DNA of 64,000 nt from Pseudomonadota bacterium (GTDB lineage Bacteria; Pseudomonadota; Gammaproteobacteria; Competibacterales; Competibacteraceae), in contig JAKLIY010000004.1 in NCBI GenBank assembly GCA_022709365.1, positions 62,001-126,000 on the forward strand, read 5' to 3'. This document shows, one piece after another, positions 34,619-43,605 of the stretch (positions are counted from its first letter, which is position 1; every line of letters starts with the position of its first letter). The position numbers and the translations under genes are program-made. The notes under the pieces are model-generated. The model did not search any database and was not told where the DNA came from. It saw only the letters and a program-made list of their open reading frames with translations.

Positions 34619-35431
34619 ATGGCGGCAATCGACATGCTGCGTGACAGCAGCCTGAGCCAAGCGCTGGAGCACCTGCAGCAGCAGGTGCGTAAACAGCCAG
34701 CCGATCCGAAGCATCGGATTTTTCTGTTTCAACTGTATTGCATCCTGGGTGAGTGGCAGAAAGCACTGAACCAGTTGAATGTACTGCGCGAAATGGACGC
34801 CGAAACATTGCCCATGGTGCAGACCTATCAGGAAGCCATTCAGTGCGAAGCATTGCGCCGACAGGTGTTTGCGGGCCAGCGGACGCCGCTTTTATTTGGC
34901 GAACCGGAAACCTGGCTGGCGCTGATGCTGGAGGCGCTCCAGTTGACCACGCAGAATGAGCATGGCAAAGCCGGGGATTTGCGCGCTCAGGCGCTGGAAC
35001 AGGCGCCGGTGACCAGTGGTCGCTGCAATGACCAACCATTCACCTGGTTGATGGACGCTGATCCACGACTGGGTCCACTGCTGGAAGCCATTATCAACGG
35101 CCGTTACTACTGGATTCCGTTCCAACGCATTCACCGAATTGAACTCGAACTACCCACTGATCTGCGTGATCTGGTTTGGTTGCCCGCCAATTTTACCTGG
35201 GTGAATGGCGGTCAGATCGTTGGATTAATTCCAGTACGTTATCCCGGCTCCGAACAATCGGTGGATGATGCCATTCGTATGGCGCGCAAAACTGACTGGC
35301 AGACGATTGATGATGCCACCCAGTTGGGACTGGGACAACGGCTCCTGGCGACCGATACTGACGATTACGCTCTCTTGGATCTGCGCACGATCGAGCTTGA
35401 CGCTGCCGTGGCCGAGGGAGGCGATGGCTGA
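34619..35431 (+). CDS. tagJ: TagJ/ImpE family T6SS protein
   Basis: TagJ (ImpE) is an accessory protein that binds the sheath N-terminal region in HSI-I-type systems. The 270-residue protein starts with TPR-like helices (SLSQALEHLQQQVRKQPADPKHRIFLFQLYCILGEWQKAL) and has the ImpE core YYWIPFQRIHRIELELPTDLRDLVW. The ATG at 34619 is preferred over the GTG nine bases earlier. It overlaps tssE by 8 bp. Confidence 0.9.
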   Translation: MAAIDMLRDSSLSQALEHLQQQVRKQPADPKHRIFLFQLYCILGEWQKALNQLNVLREMDAETLPMVQTYQEAIQCEALRRQVFAGQRTPLLFGEPETWLALMLEALQLTTQNEHGKAGDLRAQALEQAPVTSGRCNDQPFTWLMDADPRLGPLLEAIINGRYYWIPFQRIHRIELELPTDLRDLVWLPANFTWVNGGQIVGLIPVRYPGSEQSVDDAIRMARKTDWQTIDDATQLGLGQRLLATDTDDYALLDLRTIELDAAVAEGGDG

Positions 35432-35942
35432 ACTCACCCCGAAGGACCGCTTGCAGCCTTCGCTTTTGGATCGGCTGGCCGATGACGAACCGGATCAGTT
35501 GCAGGAATCCCGCGAAAAACGCATTTTATCGATGAGCCGGTTGCGCAAGAGCGTGTTGCGCGATTTGGAGTGGCTCCTGAACACGGTGCGCCTGCCGAGC
35601 CACTATGAGATTGAACGCTACCCATCCGCCGCCCATTCTGTGATCAATTTCGGCTTGCCGCCGTTGTCCGGAACTCTAGCTAACGGATTGAATATCAACG
35701 AGTTGGAGAATATCTTGGTCCAGGTTATCAAGGACTTTGAACCACGCATCCTACGGAGTACAGTCAAAGTCCGGGTCATCCTGGCGCAGGACCTGATGAG
35801 CCATAATACGTTGACGTTCATCATCACTGGTGACCTGTGGGCGCAGCCCTTGCCTTTGCAACTGTATTTGAAAACTGAAATTGATCTGGAAAGCGGCCAG
35901 GTCATGGTTGAAGAAGCTGACCATTCGATGAGTATGCACTGA
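35424..35942 (+). CDS. tssE: TssE, gp25-like T6SS baseplate protein
   Basis: Homologue of phage T4 gp25. The 172-residue protein has DRLQPSLLDRLADDEP at the N-terminus, then VLRDLEWLLNTVRLP and the gp25 core SVINFGLPPLSGTLANG. The ATG at 35424 inside the end of tagJ matches the family start; the frame is open further upstream but that part is antigenic noise of tagJ. It is followed 2 bp later by tssF. Confidence 0.93.
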   Translation: MAELTPKDRLQPSLLDRLADDEPDQLQESREKRILSMSRLRKSVLRDLEWLLNTVRLPSHYEIERYPSAAHSVINFGLPPLSGTLANGLNINELENILVQVIKDFEPRILRSTVKVRVILAQDLMSHNTLTFIITGDLWAQPLPLQLYLKTEIDLESGQVMVEEADHSMSMH

Positions 35943-35944
35943 AT

Positions 35945-37822
35945 ATGGATCCCCGCCTTCTGCAGTATTACAACCGGGAATTACAACACCTGCGCGAAAT
36001 GGGCGGGGAGTTCGCCCGCGAGTATCCGAAAATCGCCGGGCGACTGGGACTGGATACATTTGAATGCGCCGACCCCTATGTCGAGCGCTTGCTGGAAGGC
36101 TTTAGCTTTCTGGCCGCGCGGGTGCAACTGAAAATCGACGACGAATTTCCCAAATTCACCCAGCATTTGCTGGACATTATTTACCCGCACTATCTGGCGC
36201 CCACGCCGTCGATGGCAGTGGTGCGGTTCCAGCCCGATCTGACCGAGGGTAGTCTGGAGTCAGGTTTTATCATTCCCAGAGATACTGATCTGCATAGTTT
36301 GCTGGGCAAGGGCGAGCAGACTGCGTGTGAATATCGCACCGCACATCCAGTCACCTTGTGGCCCCTGGAGATTACCGAGGCGCAGTATTTCGCTGGCAAG
36401 GAGCCGGTCGCCTTCCTTGACCTACCCGATCTGGCGAAAATCCGGGCCGGTCTTCGGCTGCGGTTGCGCACCACGTTGCCCGGTCTGACCTTCAGCAAAT
36501 TGCCCTTGGAACGATTGTCGTTGTATTTGCATGGTAGTGACGCGCTGCCTATGCGACTGTATGAGCAACTGTTGGCGAATACGGTGATGGTGGTGGTGCG
36601 GCCTGGCCAACGGCCGGCGCCTTGGCATGAAGTGGTGGCTGGCCGGCTAATTCAGCGACTGGGCTTTGAGCCAGAACAAGCGCTGCTGCCCTATGTCCCC
36701 CCTTCATTTCAGGGCTATCGTTTGCTGCACGAGTATTTCACCCTGCCGCAACGCTATCTGTTTGTGGAATTGGGCGGACTGGGGCCGGCGGTGGGCCGTT
36801 GTGTGGATTCAGAGTTGGAACTGCTAGTCCTGTTTAACCGGGCCGATCCTGTGTTGGAAAATACAGTTGCTGCGGCAAATTTTGCGCTGTTCTGCACCCC
36901 GGCGATTAATCTGTTTCCGAAACGCGCCGACCGCATTCACCTGAGCGATCAGTTCGTCGAATATCACGTATTGCCCGATCGTACGCGGCCGATGGATTTT
37001 GAGGTCTACCAAGTCGCCAGCGTCACTGGGATCGGTACTGAAAATGACGAACAGGAATTTCTGCCCTTTTATGCTCGTTATGATCGATTGAATCAGCGTG
37101 ATCAGCGCGCCTTTTACACGGTTCAGCGGTTACCGCGTCTGTTATCGAGCGAGCAGCGCCGGGTTGGCCCCCGTTCCAGTTATGTGGGCAGCGAAAGCTA
37201 TCTGGCATTAGTGGACGCTAATGAAGCACCTTATCATGGTAATTTGCGCCAACTGGCGGTGACGACATTATGCACCAACCGTGATTTGCCACTCCACATG
37301 CCGGTCGGGCAGGGCGAGACCGATTTTACCCTGAACACCAGTGCGCCGGTGCGAGCCGTGCGCTGCCTGGTTGGACCGACCAAGCCGCGTCCTTCCCATG
37401 CGCACGGAGATACCGCCTGGCGGCTGATTAGTCACCTGTCGTTGAATTATCTGTCGATTGCCGACAGCGACGCTCGTCAGGGCGCGGTCGCCTTGCGGGA
37501 GTTGCTGGCGCTGTACGGCGATCTGGCTGAGGCAGCGGTTCGCAAACAGATCGATGGGGTGCATTCGGTCCGGGCGACGCCGGTGACCCGGCGTGCGCCT
37601 ATTCCAGGCCCCATCGCTTTTGTCCGTGGTCTGGAAGTGACTATAACCCTGGACGAAACGGCGTTTGAGGGCGAAGGTATTCTGCTGTTTGGGGCGATGC
37701 TGGAACGGTTTTTTGCCAAATACGCTTCGATCAATTCCTTCACTGAAACGGTCGTCCGATCGACCGAGCGCGGCGAGATTATGCGATGGCCAGTCCGGAT
37801 CGGACAGCGGCACACGCTGTAG
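35945..37822 (+). CDS. tssF: TssF, T6SS baseplate protein
   Basis: Baseplate component, 625 residues. It begins with the hallmark DPRLLQYYNRELQHLREMGGEFAREYPKIAGRLG and continues with DPYVERLLEGFSFLAARVQLKIDDEFP. The C-terminal part has GILLFGAMLERFFAKYASINSFTETV. It overlaps the tssG start by 37 bp, so the two are probably translated together. Confidence 0.95.
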   Translation: MDPRLLQYYNRELQHLREMGGEFAREYPKIAGRLGLDTFECADPYVERLLEGFSFLAARVQLKIDDEFPKFTQHLLDIIYPHYLAPTPSMAVVRFQPDLTEGSLESGFIIPRDTDLHSLLGKGEQTACEYRTAHPVTLWPLEITEAQYFAGKEPVAFLDLPDLAKIRAGLRLRLRTTLPGLTFSKLPLERLSLYLHGSDALPMRLYEQLLANTVMVVVRPGQRPAPWHEVVAGRLIQRLGFEPEQALLPYVPPSFQGYRLLHEYFTLPQRYLFVELGGLGPAVGRCVDSELELLVLFNRADPVLENTVAAANFALFCTPAINLFPKRADRIHLSDQFVEYHVLPDRTRPMDFEVYQVASVTGIGTENDEQEFLPFYARYDRLNQRDQRAFYTVQRLPRLLSSEQRRVGPRSSYVGSESYLALVDANEAPYHGNLRQLAVTTLCTNRDLPLHMPVGQGETDFTLNTSAPVRAVRCLVGPTKPRPSHAHGDTAWRLISHLSLNYLSIADSDARQGAVALRELLALYGDLAEAAVRKQIDGVHSVRATPVTRRAPIPGPIAFVRGLEVTITLDETAFEGEGILLFGAMLERFFAKYASINSFTETVVRSTERGEIMRWPVRIGQRHTL

Positions 37823-38817
37823 CTTTATTTGAGGCGTTACGGCAGCGGCCGTATGCCTTCCATGTTTTTCAGGCGCTACGCCGTCTGGAGTGTGCGTATC
37901 GGGATTTGCCCCGGCTGGGGAATTCAACGCGCCTGAGCGACGATCCGTTGCGGCTGACGCAGGAGCCGTCGCTGGCGTTTGCGCCCTCCACGCTCGCGGC
38001 GTTCGATCCGGGGGATGAGCATCATCCACCGCGCTTGTCTGAATATTTCCTCGGTTTGTTTGGCCCCCAAGGGCCGTTGCCGCTGCATCTGACCGAATAT
38101 GCGCGCGATCGGGTGCGCCATCATGACGACCGCACCTTTGTCGGCTTTGCCAATATCTTTCATCATCGAATGTTGTGCCTGTTTTACCGGGCCTGGGCCG
38201 AGGCGCAGCCGACAGTCAGCTTTGACCGGCCGGAAACCGATCGCTTCCATGTTTATATGGGTGCTCCGTTTGGTCTGGGGATGCCGTCGTTGTGGAATCG
38301 GGATGCCGTCCCGGACTTGGCGAAGTTGCACTACGCTGGCCGGTTGGCGTGCCAAACCCGTAATGCTGAGGGCCTGCAGGCGATTCTCGGAGATTTTTTT
38401 CATCTACCAGTGGTGATTGAGAACTTCATTGGTCACTGGCTGCCGCTATCCAAAGCCAGTCAATGTCGTCTGGGGGAAACGCCAGCGACTGGTTCGTTGG
38501 GCATGACAGCGGTGATTGGAGAACGGGTGTGGGATTGTCAGTATAAATTCCGCATTATCATCGGTCCGATGAACCTGGCGGAGTTTCAGCGGTTTCTGCC
38601 GGGTAGTGACAGCCTGCGCCGCCTGATTGCCTGGGTGCGCAACTACATCGGTGATGAATTGCTCTGGGATGTCAATCTGGTCCTCAGGAAAGAGGATGTG
38701 CCGCCCTTGAAACTCGGCGAGGGATCACAACTGGGCTGGACGACTTGGTTGACCAGCCAGCCCTTGGCGCATGATGCCGATGATCTGAAACTGGATGCCG
38801 TGACGTATTGCAAGTAA
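37786..38817 (+). CDS. tssG: TssG, T6SS baseplate protein
   Basis: Baseplate partner of TssF, 343 residues. Motifs: PYAFHVFQALRRLECAYRDLPRLG, DDPLRLTQEPSLAFAPSTL, then SEYFLGLFGPQGPLPLHLTEYARDR and YVG/FVGFANIFHHRMLCLFYRAWAEAQP. The start codon lies inside the end of tssF in a different frame. Confidence 0.94.
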   Translation: MASPDRTAAHAVALFEALRQRPYAFHVFQALRRLECAYRDLPRLGNSTRLSDDPLRLTQEPSLAFAPSTLAAFDPGDEHHPPRLSEYFLGLFGPQGPLPLHLTEYARDRVRHHDDRTFVGFANIFHHRMLCLFYRAWAEAQPTVSFDRPETDRFHVYMGAPFGLGMPSLWNRDAVPDLAKLHYAGRLACQTRNAEGLQAILGDFFHLPVVIENFIGHWLPLSKASQCRLGETPATGSLGMTAVIGERVWDCQYKFRIIIGPMNLAEFQRFLPGSDSLRRLIAWVRNYIGDELLWDVNLVLRKEDVPPLKLGEGSQLGWTTWLTSQPLAHDADDLKLDAVTYCK

Positions 38818-38905
38818 AGGCTAAAGGTTAAAGGTTGACCAGCAGACCGTGTTGATCTTTTCGCCGTTAACCGTTCATTTTTAACCGCCAAAGGAGTCCG
38901 AATCC

Positions 38906-41590
38906 ATGGCCGAAATCAGTCGCGTTGCGCTGTTCGGGAAGTTGAATAGCCTGGGTTATAAAGCCATTGAAAGCGCTACCGTGTTTTGCAAACTGCGCGG
39001 CAATCCGTATGTGGAGTTGGTGCATTGGCTACACCAGATTTTGCAATTACCGGATTCGGATTTACATCGCGTTATTCAGCATTTCAACCTGAACCCTGCG
39101 CGATTGGCCAAGGATTTTACCGAAGCGCTGGATCGTTTACCGCGTGGCGCCACGTCGATTTCCGATTTGTCCTCGCATGTGGACGCCGCAGTCAGGGAGG
39201 CGTGGGTCTACGCGACCCTGATGTTCAAGGATGTCCAGGTGCGCACCGGTCATTTGCTGGTCGGGATGTTGAAAACGCCCGATTTGCGCAATGCGCTGCT
39301 GGCCATCTCTCGCGAGTTCGACAAGACCAAGCTGGATGATTTGACCGAGCGCTTTGCCGATATCGTCGCCGCTTCGCCGGAATCTGCTTTGCGCGCAGCG
39401 GATGGCTCCCAGGTGGGCGGTGGAGCAGCGCCCGGCGAGGCGAGTGAAGCTATGGCTCCGGCGCAGATGGGCAAACAGGAAGCACTGCAACGCTTCTCCG
39501 TAGATTTGACGGAACGGGCGCGCAAAGGCGAGCTGGACCCCATCGTGGGTCGCGACGAGGAAATCCGCCAGATCGTCGATATTCTGATGCGCCGTCGCCA
39601 GAACAATCCGATCCTGACCGGCGAGGCCGGCGTCGGCAAGACCGCAGTGGTGGAAGGTTTCGCCCAGCGCATTGCGTCCGGCGATGTGCCGCCGCCACTC
39701 CAGGAAGTGACCTTACGGGTGCTGGATGTCGGCTTGTTGCAGGCCGGGGCCAGTATGAAGGGTGAGTTTGAAAACCGTCTGCGGCAGGTCATCGACGAGG
39801 TGCAGTCCTCGCCCAAGCCGATCATTTTGTTCATCGACGAAGCGCATACCCTGGTCGGGGCTGGCGGCGCAGCAGGCACCGGCGACGCCGCTAACCTGCT
39901 CAAACCAGCGCTGGCGCGTGGCAAGTTGCGCACCATCGCCGCAACGACTTGGGCGGAATACAAGAAACATATCGAAAAAGATCCCGCTCTGACCCGACGC
40001 TTCCAGGTGGTACAGGTCGGCGAGCCGAGCGAAGAAAAGACCGTGCTGATGATGCGCGGCATGGCTTCAACTATGGAACAACATCATCGGGTGCAGATTC
40101 TGGATGAGGCGCTGGAAGCGGCGGTCAAGCTGTCGCATCGTTATATTCCGGCCCGTCAGTTGCCGGACAAGGCCGTGAGCCTGCTGGATACCGCCAGCGC
40201 CCGGGTGGCGATCAGCCTGCACGCGGTTCCCGCTGAAGTGGAAGATTGCCGTCGCCGGATTGAGGGATTGCAGACCGAGTTGGAAATCATCGCTCGCGAA
40301 ACGGCAGTCGGCATCGACACAGCCCAGCGCCAGGCCGACGCGATGGCGAAGTTACAGGTCGAGGAAACACGGTTGGCGGAGCTGGACGCCCGCTGGCAGG
40401 AGGAGAAGGGCTTAGTCGATCAGATTCTCGAACTGCGCGCCAAACTGCGCGGCGTCAGCGGGGTGGTGGAAGCCGATGCAGCGACGGTGGTCGATGCTGA
40501 ACGACAGACCCGGTTGGCGGAATTGAAAGACCTGCAAGCCCGGTTGCACGAATTACAGGGCGAGAAGCCGCTGATTTTGCCCAGCGTCGACGCCCAGGCG
40601 GTGGCCTCGGTGGTGGCCGACTGGACCGGTATCCCGGTCGGGCGCATGGTGAAGAATGAAATTGAAACGGTGCTGAAGCTTGCTGACTTGCTCAACCGCC
40701 GGATTATCGGCCAGCGCCATGCGTTGGATATGATCGCCCGGCGGATTCAAACCTCCCGCGCAGCGTTGGATAATCCCAATAAGCCCATCGGTGTGTTTAT
40801 GCTAGCCGGCCCGTCCGGGGTCGGTAAGACGGAGACAGCGCTGGCTCTGGCGGAAACGTTGTATGGTGGCGAGCAGAACGTGATCACCATCAACATGAGC
40901 GAGTTCCAGGAAGCGCATACCGTCTCCACGCTCAAAGGCGCGCCGCCAGGTTATGTCGGTTACGGCGAAGGCGGGGTGTTGACCGAGGCGGTGCGCCGTC
41001 GGCCGTACAGCGTGGTGTTGCTGGACGAAGTGGAAAAAGCCCACCATGACGTGCATGAAATTTTCTTCCAGGTGTTCGACAAGGGCTGGATGGAAGATGG
41101 GGAAGGGCGGTTCATCGACTTCAAGAACACCCTGATTTTGCTGACGACTAATGTCGGCACTGACCTGATCGCCAGCATGTGCAAGGATCCGGAATTGTTA
41201 CCGGATCCGGAAGGGCTGGGCAAGGCGCTGCGTGAACCATTGTTAAAAGTGTTTCCGCCAGCGCTGCTGGGTCGGCTGGTGACGATTCCCTACTATCCGC
41301 TCAGCGACGACATGATTGGCAATATTGTTCGTTTGCAACTGGGTCGCATCAAGAAGCGGATTTTGGAAAATCACAAGATTCCGTTCAGTTACGATGACGA
41401 GGTGGTCAAGCTGATCGTCAGCCGTTGCACCGAACTGGAAAGCGGCGGGCGCATGGTGGACGCGATTCTGACCAACACCGTGTTGCCGGTGATCAGCGCA
41501 GAATTCCTGAACCGGATCATGGCCGGTCAGCCGGTGACGCGAGTGCAGGTGCAGGTGCAGGACAGCGATTTTGCCTATCTGTTCGATTGA
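38906..41590 (+). CDS. clpV: TssH/ClpV, T6SS sheath-recycling AAA+ ATPase
   Basis: Disassembles the contracted TssB-TssC sheath. The 894-residue protein has a ClpN-like N-terminal repeat domain, AAA domain 1 with Walker A GEAGVGKT at 239-246, a ClpB-type middle coiled coil, and AAA domain 2 with Walker A GPSGVGKT at 635-642. The N-terminal VALFGKLNSLGYKAIESATVFCKLRGNPYVELVHWL distinguishes ClpV from ClpB. It ends the T6SS operon; in P. aeruginosa vgrG follows here, but not in this genome. Confidence 0.95.
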   Translation: MAEISRVALFGKLNSLGYKAIESATVFCKLRGNPYVELVHWLHQILQLPDSDLHRVIQHFNLNPARLAKDFTEALDRLPRGATSISDLSSHVDAAVREAWVYATLMFKDVQVRTGHLLVGMLKTPDLRNALLAISREFDKTKLDDLTERFADIVAASPESALRAADGSQVGGGAAPGEASEAMAPAQMGKQEALQRFSVDLTERARKGELDPIVGRDEEIRQIVDILMRRRQNNPILTGEAGVGKTAVVEGFAQRIASGDVPPPLQEVTLRVLDVGLLQAGASMKGEFENRLRQVIDEVQSSPKPIILFIDEAHTLVGAGGAAGTGDAANLLKPALARGKLRTIAATTWAEYKKHIEKDPALTRRFQVVQVGEPSEEKTVLMMRGMASTMEQHHRVQILDEALEAAVKLSHRYIPARQLPDKAVSLLDTASARVAISLHAVPAEVEDCRRRIEGLQTELEIIARETAVGIDTAQRQADAMAKLQVEETRLAELDARWQEEKGLVDQILELRAKLRGVSGVVEADAATVVDAERQTRLAELKDLQARLHELQGEKPLILPSVDAQAVASVVADWTGIPVGRMVKNEIETVLKLADLLNRRIIGQRHALDMIARRIQTSRAALDNPNKPIGVFMLAGPSGVGKTETALALAETLYGGEQNVITINMSEFQEAHTVSTLKGAPPGYVGYGEGGVLTEAVRRRPYSVVLLDEVEKAHHDVHEIFFQVFDKGWMEDGEGRFIDFKNTLILLTTNVGTDLIASMCKDPELLPDPEGLGKALREPLLKVFPPALLGRLVTIPYYPLSDDMIGNIVRLQLGRIKKRILENHKIPFSYDDEVVKLIVSRCTELESGGRMVDAILTNTVLPVISAEFLNRIMAGQPVTRVQVQVQDSDFAYLFD

Positions 41591-41653
41591 ATGGATGCAG
41601 TGAGCTTCCGGGATGTATGATTTCCTTTTTTACTCCATAAAGAGAGAGTCTCG

Positions 41654-41911
41654 ATGGTCGAGTTCGATGAGGTGCGGCAGTTGATTGGCGATATCTTGCA
41701 ACTGGGTGACCGGGCGCAAAAATTCGGCCCGGATACGCCTTTGCTGGGCAGCATCCCGGAATTCGACTCGATGGCGGTAGTGACGCTGATCAACGCGCTG
41801 GAAGAGCGGTTCGATATTCAGGTCGCAGATGACGAAATCAGCGCAGAAACTTTCGAGACCGTAGGCAAGGTCTATGCGTTCGTCCGCGAGAAGGCGCTGG
41901 CGGGAAGCTGA
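41654..41911 (+). CDS. Acyl carrier protein, exosortase-A-system type
   Basis: The 85-residue protein has a four-helix ACP pattern with the 4'-phosphopantetheine attachment Ser in EFDSMAVVTLINALEERF (about residue 38). It lies directly upstream of the two hydrolases that define the exosortase-A-associated gene set, where a stand-alone ACP is usual. The substrate is unknown. The acyl-CoA ligase that normally accompanies it is not seen here. Confidence 0.82.
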   Translation: MVEFDEVRQLIGDILQLGDRAQKFGPDTPLLGSIPEFDSMAVVTLINALEERFDIQVADDEISAETFETVGKVYAFVREKALAGS

Positions 41912-41920
41912 CGCGCAGTA

Positions 41921-42727
41921 ATGGAGCCACTGTTTCTGGCGGGCAACCGGGGTGCGCTATTTGCCGTTTACCATCCGCCAGCAGCGAGGATGGCGCATCG
42001 CGGCGGGGTGCTGTATGCGCCGCCGTTCGCCGAGGAATTGAACAAATCCCGGCGCATGGTCGCCCTGCAGGCGCGTCGACTGGCCGCTGCCGGTTTTGGT
42101 GTGCTGATTCCTGATCTGTACGGAGCGGGCGACAGCGCCGGCGATTTCGGCGACGCCCATTGGGGAATCTGGCGGGAAGATTTAGCGCGTTGCGCGGAAT
42201 GGTTGCGCCAGCGGGGGCATGAGTCGCTGATTTTGTGGGGCTTGCGGTTGGGTGGGGTGCTGGCGGCGGAACTTGCCGGTGAAGTGGCGGCAACGCGGCT
42301 GTTGCTCTGGCAACCGGTGGTGTCAGGACAGCGCTTTTTGCACCAGTTTCTGCGCTTGCGCCTGACCGCAGATCGGTTGAAAGGCGGCAGTGAAACCCTG
42401 AGCCGGTTGCAGGAGGCGCTGGCGGCGGGACAATCCCTGGAGGTCGCCGGCTATGAACTGCATCCGGAACTGGCCGCCGCTCTCGACCGGGTTCGGTTGA
42501 CGCCGCCGCCGCCCGGCGTTCCGGTCGATTGGTTTGAACTGACCCGCGCTGCCGGCGGTTCGTTCGCACCGGCCAGCCAACGGATCGTGGATGAGTGGCG
42601 CAGCGCGGGCGTAGCCGTTCATGCCCGGACAGTGGTAGGAGAGTCTTTCTGGGCCACGCAGGAAATTGCTGAAGCGTCGGCCTTGCTGGATGCGACGTTG
42701 ACCGCCCTGCTGGATAGGACCCCGTGA
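41921..42727 (+). CDS. Exosortase A system-associated hydrolase 2 (TIGR03101-like)
   Basis: Alpha/beta-hydrolase-fold protein of 268 residues. The family signature GVLYAPPFAEELNKSRRMVALQARRLAAAGFGVLIPDLYGAGDSAGDFG is clear. The nucleophile elbow reads LWGLRLGG, with Arg where Ser is expected, a known peculiarity of this family, so ordinary hydrolase activity is doubtful. It starts 9 bp after the ACP stop and overlaps the next gene by 4 bp (GTGA). The family occurs with PEP-CTERM/exosortase polysaccharide loci. Confidence 0.85.
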   Translation: MEPLFLAGNRGALFAVYHPPAARMAHRGGVLYAPPFAEELNKSRRMVALQARRLAAAGFGVLIPDLYGAGDSAGDFGDAHWGIWREDLARCAEWLRQRGHESLILWGLRLGGVLAAELAGEVAATRLLLWQPVVSGQRFLHQFLRLRLTADRLKGGSETLSRLQEALAAGQSLEVAGYELHPELAAALDRVRLTPPPPGVPVDWFELTRAAGGSFAPASQRIVDEWRSAGVAVHARTVVGESFWATQEIAEASALLDATLTALLDRTP

Positions 42728-43605
42728 CCGCTATTCATCCTGAGACGGCGCTGGTTTTTACCTGCAAAGGCGCGGAGTTGCCCGGTATTTTGCATCCTGG
42801 TGTGTCGGATGCGACCCGTGGTGTGCTGGTGGTGGTCGGCGGACCGCAATATCGGGTCGGCAGTCATCGCCAGTTTGTGTTGTTGGCCCGCGATCTGGCC
42901 GCCGCCGGCATTCCAGTGTTGCGCTTTGATTATCGCGGCATGGGCGATGCGGGCGGTGAATTTGCGGGCTTTGAGAATATCGACGCAGATATTGCCGCGG
43001 CCATCAACGCTTTTTGCGCGCAGCTCCCGGCATTGCGGGAAATCGTGATCTGGGGATTGTGCGACGCTGCTTCCGCCGCGCTGTTCTACGCCTGGCGCGA
43101 TCCGCGCATCGCCGGTCTGGTGCTGCTCAATCCGTGGTTGCGGACGGATGCGGGTCAGGCGCGGACTTATCTCCGCCACTACTATCTGGCCCGATTGGTG
43201 AACCCGGATTTGTGGCGCAAGATCGGGCGCGGTGAATTTCAGTTCGCTACAGCGCTACGCTCGTTGCTGGCATTGTTTAAGCAATCGCGGCGCGTCGATC
43301 AGGGCGATGCTGCGGTTCATCCGCCCACAACGGCGTCTGAAACGGCCGCGTTGCCGGAACGCATGGCGGAAAGCTGGCGGCGCTTTTCCGGGTCAATCTT
43401 GCTGATTCTCAGCGGCGATGATTTGACCGCCGCTGAATTCCGCGATACGACCAACGCCTCGCGGTATTGGCGGCGGTTGTTAGCGCGGCCCCAGGTCACG
43501 CTTCGGGAATTACCGGAAGCGAACCACACCTTTTCCCGCCGTGAGTGGCGCGATCAGGCCGCCGCGTGGACGCGGGAGTGGCTGAAAGGAATTTCAAAGA
43601 TTTGA
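42724..43605 (+). CDS. Exosortase A system-associated hydrolase 1 (TIGR03100-like)
   Basis: Alpha/beta hydrolase of 293 residues with the family motif GVLVVVGGPQYRVGSHRQFVLLARDLAAAGIPVLRFDYRGMGDAGGEF. The nucleophile elbow is WGLCDAASA, with Cys in the nucleophile position. A GTG start at 42724 overlaps the preceding stop. Its 3' end overlaps the 3' end of the convergent VanZ-type gene by about 110 bp. Confidence 0.87.
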   Translation: MTAIHPETALVFTCKGAELPGILHPGVSDATRGVLVVVGGPQYRVGSHRQFVLLARDLAAAGIPVLRFDYRGMGDAGGEFAGFENIDADIAAAINAFCAQLPALREIVIWGLCDAASAALFYAWRDPRIAGLVLLNPWLRTDAGQARTYLRHYYLARLVNPDLWRKIGRGEFQFATALRSLLALFKQSRRVDQGDAAVHPPTTASETAALPERMAESWRRFSGSILLILSGDDLTAAEFRDTTNASRYWRRLLARPQVTLRELPEANHTFSRREWRDQAAAWTREWLKGISKI

